NCBI RefSeq assembly: GCF_007991655.1
Contig: NZ_BJYT01000012.1
Span: forward strand, 1-64,000
Origin: Segetibacter aerophilus
Lineage (GTDB): Bacteria > Bacteroidota > Bacteroidia > Chitinophagales > Chitinophagaceae
Direction of reading: 5' to 3'
DNA length: 64,000 nt
Of this stretch, positions 53,985 to 62,042 are shown in pieces; position 1 is the first letter of the stretch, and each line of letters opens with the position of its first letter. The notes below the pieces were generated by a model. That model made no database searches. It was not told the DNA's origin and saw nothing but the letters and a program-made list of their open reading frames with translations. The position numbers and the translations under genes are program-made.

Positions 53985-54281
53985 ATGTCTAAGCCGCTCA
54001 TTCCCATAAATATAATTGTAGCTGACCGGAGTTATAGGCTAAAGATTGATCCCGATGATGAGGAAGTGGTAAGAAGGACTTTAAAGATTATCAATGAGAA
54101 AATTATTGACTACAAAACCAACTTTGCCGGAAAAGACATGCAGGATTACGTGTCAATGGTGTTACTATGGTATGCAACGGAACAACAAAAACCTACTCCG
54201 GAGATGACCTCCCAAACAGGAAGCCAGGCTAAACTGGACAAACTTGAAGAACTACTTAATAAGGCCATTCCTATAAAATAA
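53985..54281 (+). CDS. zapA: Cell division protein ZapA
   Basis: A 98-aa protein from ATG 53985 (MSKPLIPINIIVADRSYRL); the longest frame would overlap the coiled-coil gene by 32 bp. ZapA bundles FtsZ filaments. The N-terminal beta-hairpin (PINIIVADRSYRLKIDPDDE), the long coiled-coil helix (RTLKIINEKIIDYKTN) and the length are all typical. It is the last gene of the pheT run. Confidence 0.88.
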   Translation: MSKPLIPINIIVADRSYRLKIDPDDEEVVRRTLKIINEKIIDYKTNFAGKDMQDYVSMVLLWYATEQQKPTPEMTSQTGSQAKLDKLEELLNKAIPIK

Positions 54282-54830
54282 AGAGCCCCTGCTTTCACAG
54301 AGGCCGTAGGGTACGGATACAACAGTTTTGCAACAGCTAGTATCCAGACTAAATATACTACATATACTTCACTTTTTTCTTTCCTAAAGGCTACTATATC
54401 TAAATCTAATTTTTAGCTTTCGCTACCAGTAAAGTTTAATAAAGACCAGCTAGCGCGTCTCTTCCTTTTGACCTTTCTTAAATAAAAATTGAAAAAGTCG
54501 AAATTGAAAAAATGTAATTAAGTAGCCCGCAATTTTTACAAATAGCAAATATGGGCGAATAAACATTTAAAGTACAAGTGAGTGACACAACAATGGTAAG
54601 ACATCGGCTAATGTTTGTACCAAAAACAAACCTATCTAATAAGAGAAAAAAATGGCAGAACCCCGAAAGAAGGTACGTTTTAGCACACAACCTCCTTTGG
54701 CGTAACCCTGCTTTATCAACCGCTTTTATCGTTCATAATAATTATCTTCGCGAACCTATACAATCATTTATAACAGAAATGGAGGGTATAACCATATGAA
54801 ATTAAACTTTTTAAAAACAAACAGAAAAGC
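54282..54830. other. 0.55-kb intergenic region after zapA, possible ncRNA
   Basis: No ORF of coding quality. A hairpin GGATAC...GTATCC (about 54315-54346, with an AACAG/CAACAGC interior) lies just downstream of zapA, and GGCTACT (~54394) can pair with AGTAGCC (~54520). In other bacteria the 6S RNA gene lies next to zapA, so this place is a candidate for 6S or another regulatory RNA. I cannot show the conserved 6S secondary structure by eye, so this is only a pointer. Repeat copy 10 is inside the region. Confidence 0.3.
54572..54591 (+). repeat. Dispersed repeat copy 10 (GTGACAC subtype)
   Basis: 20 of 20 match to the core, followed by AATGGTAAGACATC. It lies 240 bp before rny, in a tandem plus-strand gap. 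Confidence 0.85.
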
Positions 54831-56396
54831 ATGGGGACCATAGTATTAACCATAATTATTGGCATTGTCGGAGTAGTTGCAGGAATTATTATAGGAAAAT
54901 TAATTTTTGCCAAAGACACAAGAAAACAGGTAGAGGATGCGGAGCAGCAAGCGCAAAGAATTATTGCTGATGCACAAATGCAGTCGGAGACTTTAAAAAA
55001 AGAGAAGATACTTGAGGCGAAGGAAAGATTTGTTCAACTAAAGAGTGAGCATGACAAGGAGGTTATAGACAAAAACCGTAAGATCGCTGACATTGAAAAC
55101 AGGTTAAAACAAAAGGAAGTCTCAATTAATCAAAAGGAGGTCAACCTCGACAAACAATTAAAGGATAACGAGTCGATTAAAGAAAACCTGAACAGACAAC
55201 TTGAAGTAGTAAGCCAAAAGCGAACTGAACTTGAGAAACACCAGGAAGAACACATTCGTAGACTGGAAAAGATTGCTGCCCTAACTGCGGAAGAAGCAAG
55301 AAACCAATTAATTGAAAGCTTGAAGCAGGAAGCGCAAAGCCGCGCACTGAGCATACAGCAGGAGATTATTGACGATGCTAAACAGAAGGCAAATAAAGAG
55401 GCTCGTAAGATTATCATTCAAACTATTCAAAGAACTGCTGCAGAACAAGCCATTGAAAATGCTATTACTGTTTTCAATCTTGAAACAGATGAAATAAAAG
55501 GCCAAATCATTGGACGTGAAGGCCGTAACATTAGGGCCATTGAAGCCGCAACCGGCGTTGACTTGATCGTAGATGATACGCCGGAAGCAATTGTACTTTC
55601 TTCTTTTGATCCCCTTCGACGCGAAATTGCTCGGTTGAGTTTACAACGCCTTATTTCTGATGGACGTATTCACCCGGCTCGTATAGAGGAAGTGGTTGAA
55701 AAAACGCGTAAGCAACTGGAAGAGCAAATTATGGAGATCGGTGAGCGCACGGTGATAGAACTAGGTATTCACGGGCTTCATAAAGAACTGGTACGTATTG
55801 TAGGAAAAATGAGGTTTAGGTCGTCTTATGGCCAAAACCTTCTAATGCATAGCCGTGAGGTAGCTAACTTGTGTGGGCTGATGGCAAGTGAATTAGGCAT
55901 GAATCCTAAACTTGCTAAACGTGCCGGGTTGCTTCACGACATTGGAAAGGTTCCGGACGAGGAGACAGAACTAAGCCACGCATTACTTGGAGCCAAGCTT
56001 GCTGAAAAGTTTGGTGAAAATCCTGCAGTGATAAATGCAATTGGGGCGCATCACGACGAAATGGAAATGCAGTATGTGATTTCTCCTATTATTCAGGCTT
56101 GTGATGCCATAAGCGGTGCAAGACCTGGTGCCCGACGAGAAATTATGCAACAATATTTGCAAAGAATAAAAGAGCTCGAAACCCTTGCGCTAACATACCA
56201 GGGAGTAGAGAAAGCATATGCAATTCAAGCAGGTCGTGAACTAAGGGTAATCGTAGAGGCTGATAAAGTCACCGATAATGATAGTGACAAACTGAGCTTT
56301 GAAATTGCACAGAAGATTCAAACTGATATGACTTATCCTGGCCAGATAAAAGTTACTGTAATCAGGGAGAAGAGAGCTGTTAACATTGCAAGATAA
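54831..56396 (+). CDS. rny: Ribonuclease Y
   Basis: A membrane-tethered endoribonuclease that initiates mRNA decay. It is 521 aa with an N-terminal membrane helix (residues 4-27), a long coiled coil (~30-200, Lys/Glu/Gln-rich), a KH domain ([21 protein letters not shown]) and an HD domain ([44 protein letters not shown]). The HD pair and the extra His residues are present. It is transcribed alone, closed by a strong terminator. Confidence 0.96.
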   Translation: MGTIVLTIIIGIVGVVAGIIIGKLIFAKDTRKQVEDAEQQAQRIIADAQMQSETLKKEKILEAKERFVQLKSEHDKEVIDKNRKIADIENRLKQKEVSINQKEVNLDKQLKDNESIKENLNRQLEVVSQKRTELEKHQEEHIRRLEKIAALTAEEARNQLIESLKQEAQSRALSIQQEIIDDAKQKANKEARKIIIQTIQRTAAEQAIENAITVFNLETDEIKGQIIGREGRNIRAIEAATGVDLIVDDTPEAIVLSSFDPLRREIARLSLQRLISDGRIHPARIEEVVEKTRKQLEEQIMEIGERTVIELGIHGLHKELVRIVGKMRFRSSYGQNLLMHSREVANLCGLMASELGMNPKLAKRAGLLHDIGKVPDEETELSHALLGAKLAEKFGENPAVINAIGAHHDEMEMQYVISPIIQACDAISGARPGARREIMQQYLQRIKELETLALTYQGVEKAYAIQAGRELRVIVEADKVTDNDSDKLSFEIAQKIQTDMTYPGQIKVTVIREKRAVNIAR

Positions 56397-56418
56397 ACTG
56401 AAATCTAATTATAAATTG

Positions 56419-56443
56419 AAACCCGCTTTAGGCGGGTTTTTTA
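56419..56443 (+). terminator. Terminator of rny
   Basis: An 8-bp stem (AAACCCGC and GCGGGTTT, 56419-56426 with 56432-56439) with a 5-nt loop is followed by a T-run. Confidence 0.87.
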
Positions 56444-56599
56444 TTTACGTTAACAGTCGTGCAACCAAAAGGAGCTAACTGCCAGTCTTAGTAGTAAGAT
56501 TACCAGTCAATTATCCAATATTTCTTAAAAGGCCGCTGCAATTTCTTCCCAAAGAATTGTTTGCCCCCGTAATCATTTTCTGAAATAATTAATTGGTGT

Positions 56600-57253
56600 A
56601 TGAAATCATTTGTAGAGTACCCGTTGGACTTTGAAAAAATCCTGTTTCCTGAAGTATCAGAGAAAAGCTATTCAGGTAAGCTAATAGCCCATTACGAATT
56701 ATACAGAAAAGTAAGTCATTTGGAAGGTTGCGTTGTAAAGTGTGGGATTGCTTCGGAAGAAGGTTTTACACGCTTTTCAATGCTGCGAAATCTCGTAACT
56801 GCCCACCCAAATCAAAAAGTGGTTGCTTTTGAAAAATTTTCGAAAAGCCTCTATCTTACAAGTAGTACAGATGACAGTAGTAAGTTAAAATATCATATTA
56901 AGAGATCGCCTATCAACGTAAGTAGGATTCAGCAGAAGCTGGATAAAAAAGGAATTAAACAACAAATCGATTTCGTTCCGGGAAACATTGGAGACTCGAT
57001 TCCCGAATACCTAATGGAAAATCCGGAGATGAAGATCGCTTATCTCAATATTGACTTTGATGATTACGAAAGTTCATTAACAACCCTTCAGTATTTTTAC
57101 CCTCGGCTCGTTCACGACGGTATACTTATTTTCGACAATTACTACAAAAAAGAGGAAGATTATCAAGCGGTCAAAGATTATTTCAAGTATTCTGAAAATC
57201 GTATTCTTAATTTTTCTGTTAATAAAGGGCCGCACTACTTAGTGAGAATGTAA
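56600..57253 (+). CDS. TylF/MycF-like methyltransferase-fold protein
   Basis: A 217-aa protein resembling the macrocin O-methyltransferase (TylF) family. The SAM-site strand is recognisable but altered (GCVVKCGIASEEGFTRF, where the family has G-x-V-x-E-C-G), the metal motif is kept as LNIDFDDYESSLTTLQYFYPRL, and it continues DGILIFDNYY. Such enzymes methylate sugar hydroxyls in antibiotics or surface glycans. With the Glu of motif I replaced by Lys, activity needs proof. It stands alone between the rny terminator and rplS. Confidence 0.75.
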   Translation: MKSFVEYPLDFEKILFPEVSEKSYSGKLIAHYELYRKVSHLEGCVVKCGIASEEGFTRFSMLRNLVTAHPNQKVVAFEKFSKSLYLTSSTDDSSKLKYHIKRSPINVSRIQQKLDKKGIKQQIDFVPGNIGDSIPEYLMENPEMKIAYLNIDFDDYESSLTTLQYFYPRLVHDGILIFDNYYKKEEDYQAVKDYFKYSENRILNFSVNKGPHYLVRM

Positions 57254-57293
57254 AAAGAATGTTTAAAAACTTTTTCCATCAATCATTTCCCCT

Positions 57294-57301
57294 TACCTTC
57301 G
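57294..57301 (+). promoter_or_regulatory. -7 element of rplS
   Basis: TACCTTCG, identical to the tig element and in the same CTTACCTTCGCA context, 21 bp before the rplS ATG. Confidence 0.6.
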
Positions 57302-57322
57302 CAATCCGAAAAAAAATTTGAT

Positions 57323-57670
57323 ATGAACGCTGTAGCTTATGTGCATGAGCAGTTAACTGTAAACAAAGAAGTACCTAAATTCAAAGCAGGTGATAACGTT
57401 ACCGTTAATTATAAAATTATTGAAGGTAATAAAGAGAGAATTCAGTCTTTTAAAGGTGATGTAATCAAGCGCCAGGGTCAAGGTGCAACGGCAACATTTA
57501 CTGTACGTAAAATTTCTGATGGAGTTGGCGTAGAAAGATTGTTCCCTGTTAACTCTCCTAATATTGAATCAATTGTACTGCATAAGGTTGGTAAAGTTAA
57601 CCGCGCTAAACTGTTCTACCTTCGTGAGAGAAGCGGTAAGAGTGCAAGGATTAAAGAAAAACGATACTAG
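57323..57670 (+). CDS. rplS: 50S ribosomal protein L19
   Basis: A 115-aa ribosomal protein at the 30S-50S interface. Seen: [16 protein letters not shown], the [15 protein letters not shown] loop, [20 protein letters not shown] and the basic C-terminus [20 protein letters not shown], all standard for L19. In Bacteroidota it is often a single-gene unit, as here. It has its own -7 element and a strong terminator. Confidence 0.97.
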   Translation: MNAVAYVHEQLTVNKEVPKFKAGDNVTVNYKIIEGNKERIQSFKGDVIKRQGQGATATFTVRKISDGVGVERLFPVNSPNIESIVLHKVGKVNRAKLFYLRERSGKSARIKEKRY

Positions 57671-57691
57671 TATTTACTTTAGAATATTTCT

Positions 57692-57721
57692 AAAAACGGA
57701 AACCAAAAGGTTTCCGTTTTT
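57692..57721 (+). terminator. Terminator of rplS
   Basis: A perfect 13-bp stem (57692-57704 and 57709-57721) with an AAAA loop; the right arm ends in a T-run. Confidence 0.88.
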
Positions 57722-57832
57722 GGGTTATAGCTACTTAATGGACCTATTTAATTATTCGTTTAAATATTAAACCTTTACTAAACTTTACACGTATTTTAGA
57801 GGTCAGTTATATCAACACAACATTATAAAACC

Positions 57833-57840
57833 TATTTTTG
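57833..57840 (+). promoter_or_regulatory. -7 element of tatA-gatA
   Basis: TATTTTTG matches TAnnTTTG, ending 18 bp before the tatA ATG. Confidence 0.6.
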
Positions 57841-57858
57841 TAGTCTAAATCACAAGCG

Positions 57859-58089
57859 ATGTTCACTAATTTATTAATCGGAATGCCAGGAGGCAGCGAA
57901 TGGATTTTAATTGTTCTTGCCGTATTAATCTTATTTGGAGGCAGAAAAATACCGGAATTCATGAGAGGTCTTGGAAAAGGTATCCGAGAATTCAATGATG
58001 CTAAAGACAACGTGAAGAAGGAAATTGAAGAGGGAATGAGTGAAAAAGAGGTAAAGAAAGCTTCTCAAGGTTCATCTGTTCAGCCGTAA
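57859..58089 (+). CDS. tatA: Twin-arginine translocase subunit TatA/E
   Basis: A 76-aa pore subunit for export of folded proteins. One membrane helix (GSEWILIVLAVLILFGGRKI), the FGGRKIPE hinge motif, an amphipathic helix (FMRGLGKGIREFNDAKD) and a charged tail are all typical. tatC is not nearby. It lies 23 bp before the TTG start of gatA, so the two are probably co-transcribed. Confidence 0.94.
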   Translation: MFTNLLIGMPGGSEWILIVLAVLILFGGRKIPEFMRGLGKGIREFNDAKDNVKKEIEEGMSEKEVKKASQGSSVQP

Positions 58090-58112
58090 ACCTTTAGTTA
58101 AAGCAGCTCCTT

Positions 58113-59540
58113 TTGGTAAGTTTTCAGTCTATTTCGGAATATCATAATTTATTAATGAACGGCCAAACCACTTGTGTGGAGGCCGTTCGTCATTATCTGG
58201 ATAAAATATCTGCTTCCTCTCATCTCAATGCCTGGTTAGAAGTTTACGAAGTCGAAGCTTTGGAAACGGCCGCGTTGCTTGACAAGCAGAGGCACAGCGG
58301 TTCACCTTTAGGAAGGCTTCATGGAGTGATAGTAGGCATTAAGGACGTTATTTGCCATAAGGACCATAAAGTATCTGCTGCTTCTCGAGTCCTCGAAAAT
58401 TTCACGTCAGTCTATAGTGCTACAGCTACGGACAGGTTGCTTGCAGATGAAGCAATTATAATCGGACGTCAAAACTGTGACGAATTTGCTATGGGTAGTA
58501 GCAATGAAAATTCGGCTTATGGCCCTGTCCGTAACGCCATTGATGAAGAAAGAGTTCCAGGAGGGTCATCAGGTGGCTCAGCAGTAGCCGTGCAAGCAGG
58601 AATGTGTATGGTTAGCCTTGGGAGTGACACTGGCGGGTCGGTTAGACAGCCGGCCGACTTCTGTGGTATAGTTGGAATGAAACCTTCCTATGGTTCAATT
58701 TCCCGTTACGGACTGATTGCTTACGCTTCTTCTTTTGACCAAATTGGTATCCTAGCGAAGAATGTGGACGATGTGAAACTCGTTCTCGATGTAATTGCCG
58801 GTGCGGATGAATTTGATAGTACAGTTAAGCAAAAACCTTCTCATATCCCTGCTTTAAAAAAGAGCTATAGATTTTGTTACTTTCAAAATGCTTTGGAACA
58901 TTCTAGTCTCGATCCTACAATTTCCGAAGAGATAAAAGGGTTTATAAAGAAATTAACCGGAGAAGGACACACCGTAGAACCAGTCGCTTTTGACCTGCTT
59001 GATTACATTGTTCCTACCTACTATGTTTTAACTACTGCTGAAGCCAGCAGTAACCTTTCCAGGTACGACGGAGTTAAGTATGGCTACAGGAACTCGAATA
59101 AAGAAAACAACTTAAACGAGTTGTATCAACAAACTAGGAGTGAAGGTTTTGGACCAGAAGTTAAAAGAAGAATCTTGTTGGGCACATTTGTTCTTAGTGC
59201 AGGCTATTTTGATGCATATTTTACAAAAGCTCAAAAAGTAAGAAGATTGCTGGTAGACAAAACTCTAAAAATTTTCGAAGAATATGATGCTATTATTCTA
59301 CCAACTGTGCCAACTCCAGCATACAAAATAGGCGAAAAGAAAGACCCGGTAGAAATTTTTCTAGCCGATATCTACACTGTCTATGCTAACCTCGTTGGCA
59401 TTCCCGCTATTTCTCTTCCACTTTTTAAGAACGATAAAGGGCTCCCTTTTGGGTTACAATTGATGTCGTCTCAGAATAATGAGCTACATTTGCTCTCCCT
59501 TTCAAAATTGTTAATAAACCTACGGTTTTCAGGGAAGTAA
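58113..59540 (+). CDS. gatA: Glutamyl-tRNA(Gln) amidotransferase subunit A
   Basis: The amidase subunit of GatCAB, which converts Glu-tRNA(Gln) to Gln-tRNA(Gln). The amidase-signature triad is visible: Lys in GVIVGIKDVICH, the cis-Ser in GSDTGGSVRQP and the nucleophile Ser region in PGGSSGGSAVAV. The substrate-binding YDGVKYGYR segment is also present. It is 475 aa. The start is a TTG at 58113: the next ATG (58155, MNGQTTCVEA) would remove the first helix (SISEYHNLL), which aligns with the normal GatA N-terminus. The use of TTG may reduce its level relative to tatA. Confidence 0.94.
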   Translation: MVSFQSISEYHNLLMNGQTTCVEAVRHYLDKISASSHLNAWLEVYEVEALETAALLDKQRHSGSPLGRLHGVIVGIKDVICHKDHKVSAASRVLENFTSVYSATATDRLLADEAIIIGRQNCDEFAMGSSNENSAYGPVRNAIDEERVPGGSSGGSAVAVQAGMCMVSLGSDTGGSVRQPADFCGIVGMKPSYGSISRYGLIAYASSFDQIGILAKNVDDVKLVLDVIAGADEFDSTVKQKPSHIPALKKSYRFCYFQNALEHSSLDPTISEEIKGFIKKLTGEGHTVEPVAFDLLDYIVPTYYVLTTAEASSNLSRYDGVKYGYRNSNKENNLNELYQQTRSEGFGPEVKRRILLGTFVLSAGYFDAYFTKAQKVRRLLVDKTLKIFEEYDAIILPTVPTPAYKIGEKKDPVEIFLADIYTVYANLVGIPAISLPLFKNDKGLPFGLQLMSSQNNELHLLSLSKLLINLRFSGK

Positions 59541-59619
59541 TCCACACCTATAGATTTACCGACGACCAAGACGAGGCTTTATAACCTGTTTCATTAACTA
59601 AACATTTCTAGTGTAAATC

Positions 59620-60675
59620 ATGAAAAATGTAAAATTTGTTGTCAAGCTTCGTCGGCTTGTGAAATCTTTGGCTCTATGTTTTTTTATCCCATCTGTATTT
59701 GTTGCCGGTAGTGCCTTCAAATCATTTCCGAAAGTTGGTGATCCCGTGAAGTCTTTGGTAAGTACTTCATTAAATGACAAAAGTGGTTTCAAAAGTCTTT
59801 TTTCAGCTTCATACTTCGATCCCACAAAACCTTATGTTACACAACTAAACCCTAAAGCTTTACCGTTCGTACAAAACTATATTCGCGAAGAAGGTGCTGA
59901 CCTTGAGAAAATGAAAGTTTGGGGTAAGCCGTATTTTGATGTCTACGATGCCATTCTGCGTGAGCACGGATTGCCTTTGGAATTAAAATATCTCTCAGTT
60001 ATTGAGTCTTCCCTAGTATCAAATAGTGTTTCAGTTGCCGGAGCTGTTGGCCCTTGGCAAATTATGGCCGGAGAAGCTAGAAGAATGGGTCTTAAGGTAG
60101 GGGGACGCAATGATGAAAGAACGAACTTTTATAAGAGTACTTATGCAGCGGCAAGAATTCTAAAAGAGCTGCACAAGCAATTCAACGATTGGTTACTTGT
60201 TGTTGCTGCCTACAATTGTGGTGCTGGCCGGTTAAGGCAAGCTATTAGAAAAAGTGGAACGAGGAATTTTTGGGAGCTGCAAGCTTTTCTTCCTGCGGAA
60301 ACAAGAAATCATGTGAAAAGATTTATTGGGACACACTTCGTTTTTGAAGGAAACGGCGGTTTGACTACTATGACAGCCTCGGAGATTTTGGATTACGACC
60401 TTAAAACAGCAGCAGTAAATAACAGGAATTTGTCGGTTGCGGGAGAAGTAGGAAATACGCTAATTGAAGTTGCTGGTAAATACCGATCGACTGTTGTAGC
60501 AAAAAAATTGGGTATCGATCTTACCATATTTAATAAGCTTAATCCAAATTTTGATAAGTTGGTAGCAATGGGCGAGACCTATCAAATGAGGTTACCGAAC
60601 GAAAAAGCTAGTTTGTTTTATAGTAGCAAGAATGCAATCCTGAACGAAAGCGTTCAAGCTAGTTTGCAGATGTAA
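59620..60675 (+). CDS. Membrane-bound lytic murein transglycosylase (MltD-like)
   Basis: A 351-aa exported enzyme that cleaves peptidoglycan. Basic N-terminus and hydrophobic signal segment (SLALCFFIPSVFVAGSA). The SLT domain (~85-240) has VIESSLVSNSVSVAGAVGPW with the catalytic Glu, then YAAARILKELHKQFNDW and VVAAYNCGAGRLRQAI. A LysM-like repeat follows (~280-335: GNTLIEVAGKYRSTVVAKKL). It follows gatA by 79 bp and ends at a convergent terminator with pabB. Confidence 0.9.
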   Translation: MKNVKFVVKLRRLVKSLALCFFIPSVFVAGSAFKSFPKVGDPVKSLVSTSLNDKSGFKSLFSASYFDPTKPYVTQLNPKALPFVQNYIREEGADLEKMKVWGKPYFDVYDAILREHGLPLELKYLSVIESSLVSNSVSVAGAVGPWQIMAGEARRMGLKVGGRNDERTNFYKSTYAAARILKELHKQFNDWLLVVAAYNCGAGRLRQAIRKSGTRNFWELQAFLPAETRNHVKRFIGTHFVFEGNGGLTTMTASEILDYDLKTAAVNNRNLSVAGEVGNTLIEVAGKYRSTVVAKKLGIDLTIFNKLNPNFDKLVAMGETYQMRLPNEKASLFYSSKNAILNESVQASLQM

Positions 60676-60697
60676 ATTGGGTGATATTTTTATATGT

Positions 60698-60737
60698 AGC
60701 GGAGTAAATGAAAACGTCAGTTTTTATTTACTCCGCT
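60698..60737. terminator. Bidirectional terminator between lytic transglycosylase gene and pabB
   Basis: A 12-bp inverted repeat (60698-60709 and 60726-60737) with a 16-nt A/T loop lies between convergent genes; its right part overlaps the last codons of pabB. Confidence 0.75.
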
Positions 60738-62023
60738 TTCTTATTTTCTGAAAATATATTCAGAATTGCTCCCGCTTTTAATAGGCATTCCTCGTATTCT
60801 TTTTCAGGTTCGCTTGAAGCGGTAATAGCGCTGCCCGTATGGAACGAAATATTAGTCGTGGTAGCATTATAGACGATACTTCGAATTACCACATTAAAAT
60901 CAAAATCTTTTGTTGGCGTTATATAGCCAAGCGTGCCTGAATAAATGCCTCTTTTATCGTGTTCATACTTTTTAATTAACTCCATTACCTTTCTTTTAGG
61001 CGCGCCGGTCATACTGCCCATTGGGAAAGTTGCCTTTAGAATATCTGAAAGTCCCGTATCTTTTTCAACACTTCCGCTAACTGTAGAAATCATTTGATGG
61101 ACATGCGAGAAAGAGTATATTCCAAAAAGCTCTTCCACTACTACTGAGCCCTCCTTACAAATCTTGCTTAGGTCATTCCTTACCAGGTCAACTACGATGA
61201 CGTTCTCGGTCTGGTCCTTCAAGCTGTCTTTTAATTCTGTTTTATTCAATTCGTCTTCCTTTTGATCAAACCTGTTCCTTGCAGATGTTCCTTTGATGGG
61301 TTGAGATATAATTTTCGTCCCTGTCTTCTTGAGATATCTCTCGGGACTTGCACAAAGGAGATAGTTTTCACGAACGCGGTAGAATGCAGAGAAAGGGTTT
61401 GGAGCTATGTCACTCAGCTTAGCGTAAACGGCAGCGGGTTCAATGTGACAAGTCGCACGAAATTCCTGGCAGAAGTTTATCTCGTAACAGTCACCGTGCT
61501 GAATATGTCGCTGAAGCTGCTCAATGCTATTTAAATATTCCTCTTTTTCAATTGTAGGTGTAAAAACAACGTTACTAAGCTTTGGCTGATTTACAGGCAG
61601 TTTTGTTATTTCTGAAAAAACTTTATTTGCGTCTTGATCAAGTACACCAATTGTTAGAATATCTTCTTTCAGTTCAAGAACAGTTTCAGGAACAAAGAGA
61701 AAAAAGTCTGGAAAGCCATCTTTATTGGAGGATGAAGAAAAAGTTTGCCCTTCAATTATGTTTTTAGCTTCGTAATTAAAGTGTCCGAAGATGAAATCCT
61801 GGTGATTGCCAATGTAATTAGTAAGGGAAGATAAAAAATCACCTGTCGGTTGAAAGATTGAGGCAGCGCCCGCCCCTAATAAACATTCGAAAGAATTGTA
61901 ATTGGATTTATAATAGTGGTTATCAAGCAAACAGCAGATGTTAAACTGGTTGGCCCAGGTTAACATCTGCTGTTTTATAAGATCGCTATTTTCTACTTTG
62001 AAAGTATGATAAGCTCTGGCCAC
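60728..62023 (-). CDS. pabB: Aminodeoxychorismate synthase component I
   Basis: This chorismate-using enzyme makes 4-amino-4-deoxychorismate for folate synthesis. It is 431 aa. The PIKGT motif near residue 240 carries the Lys that marks PabB, where anthranilate synthase has PIAGT. Other conserved stretches: VIVVDLVRNDLSKIC, FSHVHQMISTVSG, FPMGSMTGAPKRKVMELI and GTLGYI. The N-terminus is divergent. PabA and PabC are not adjacent; the class IV aminotransferase at 29.6 kb could supply the lyase, but that is only a possibility. It lies ~19 bp downstream of the acidic-protein gene. Confidence 0.93.
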   Translation of the reverse strand: MARAYHTFKVENSDLIKQQMLTWANQFNICCLLDNHYYKSNYNSFECLLGAGAASIFQPTGDFLSSLTNYIGNHQDFIFGHFNYEAKNIIEGQTFSSSSNKDGFPDFFLFVPETVLELKEDILTIGVLDQDANKVFSEITKLPVNQPKLSNVVFTPTIEKEEYLNSIEQLQRHIQHGDCYEINFCQEFRATCHIEPAAVYAKLSDIAPNPFSAFYRVRENYLLCASPERYLKKTGTKIISQPIKGTSARNRFDQKEDELNKTELKDSLKDQTENVIVVDLVRNDLSKICKEGSVVVEELFGIYSFSHVHQMISTVSGSVEKDTGLSDILKATFPMGSMTGAPKRKVMELIKKYEHDKRGIYSGTLGYITPTKDFDFNVVIRSIVYNATTTNISFHTGSAITASSEPEKEYEECLLKAGAILNIFSENKKAE

Positions 62024-62042
62024 AAAGGTTTATGAGATGATG

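Noticed and set aside
4100-54591. Repeat dyad GTGACAC/GCGACGC as an RNA hairpin or terminator
   Set aside because: The two half-sites are separated by one base, which cannot form an RNA loop, and no T-run follows. Copies in divergent promoter gaps also argue against a terminator.
4100-54591. Repeats as a CRISPR array
   Set aside because: The copies are kilobases apart in both orientations, not regularly spaced, and there are no cas genes.
54578-54799. 73-aa plus-strand ORF before rny
   Set aside because: It begins inside repeat copy 10, has no family features, and its composition looks like random non-coding DNA.
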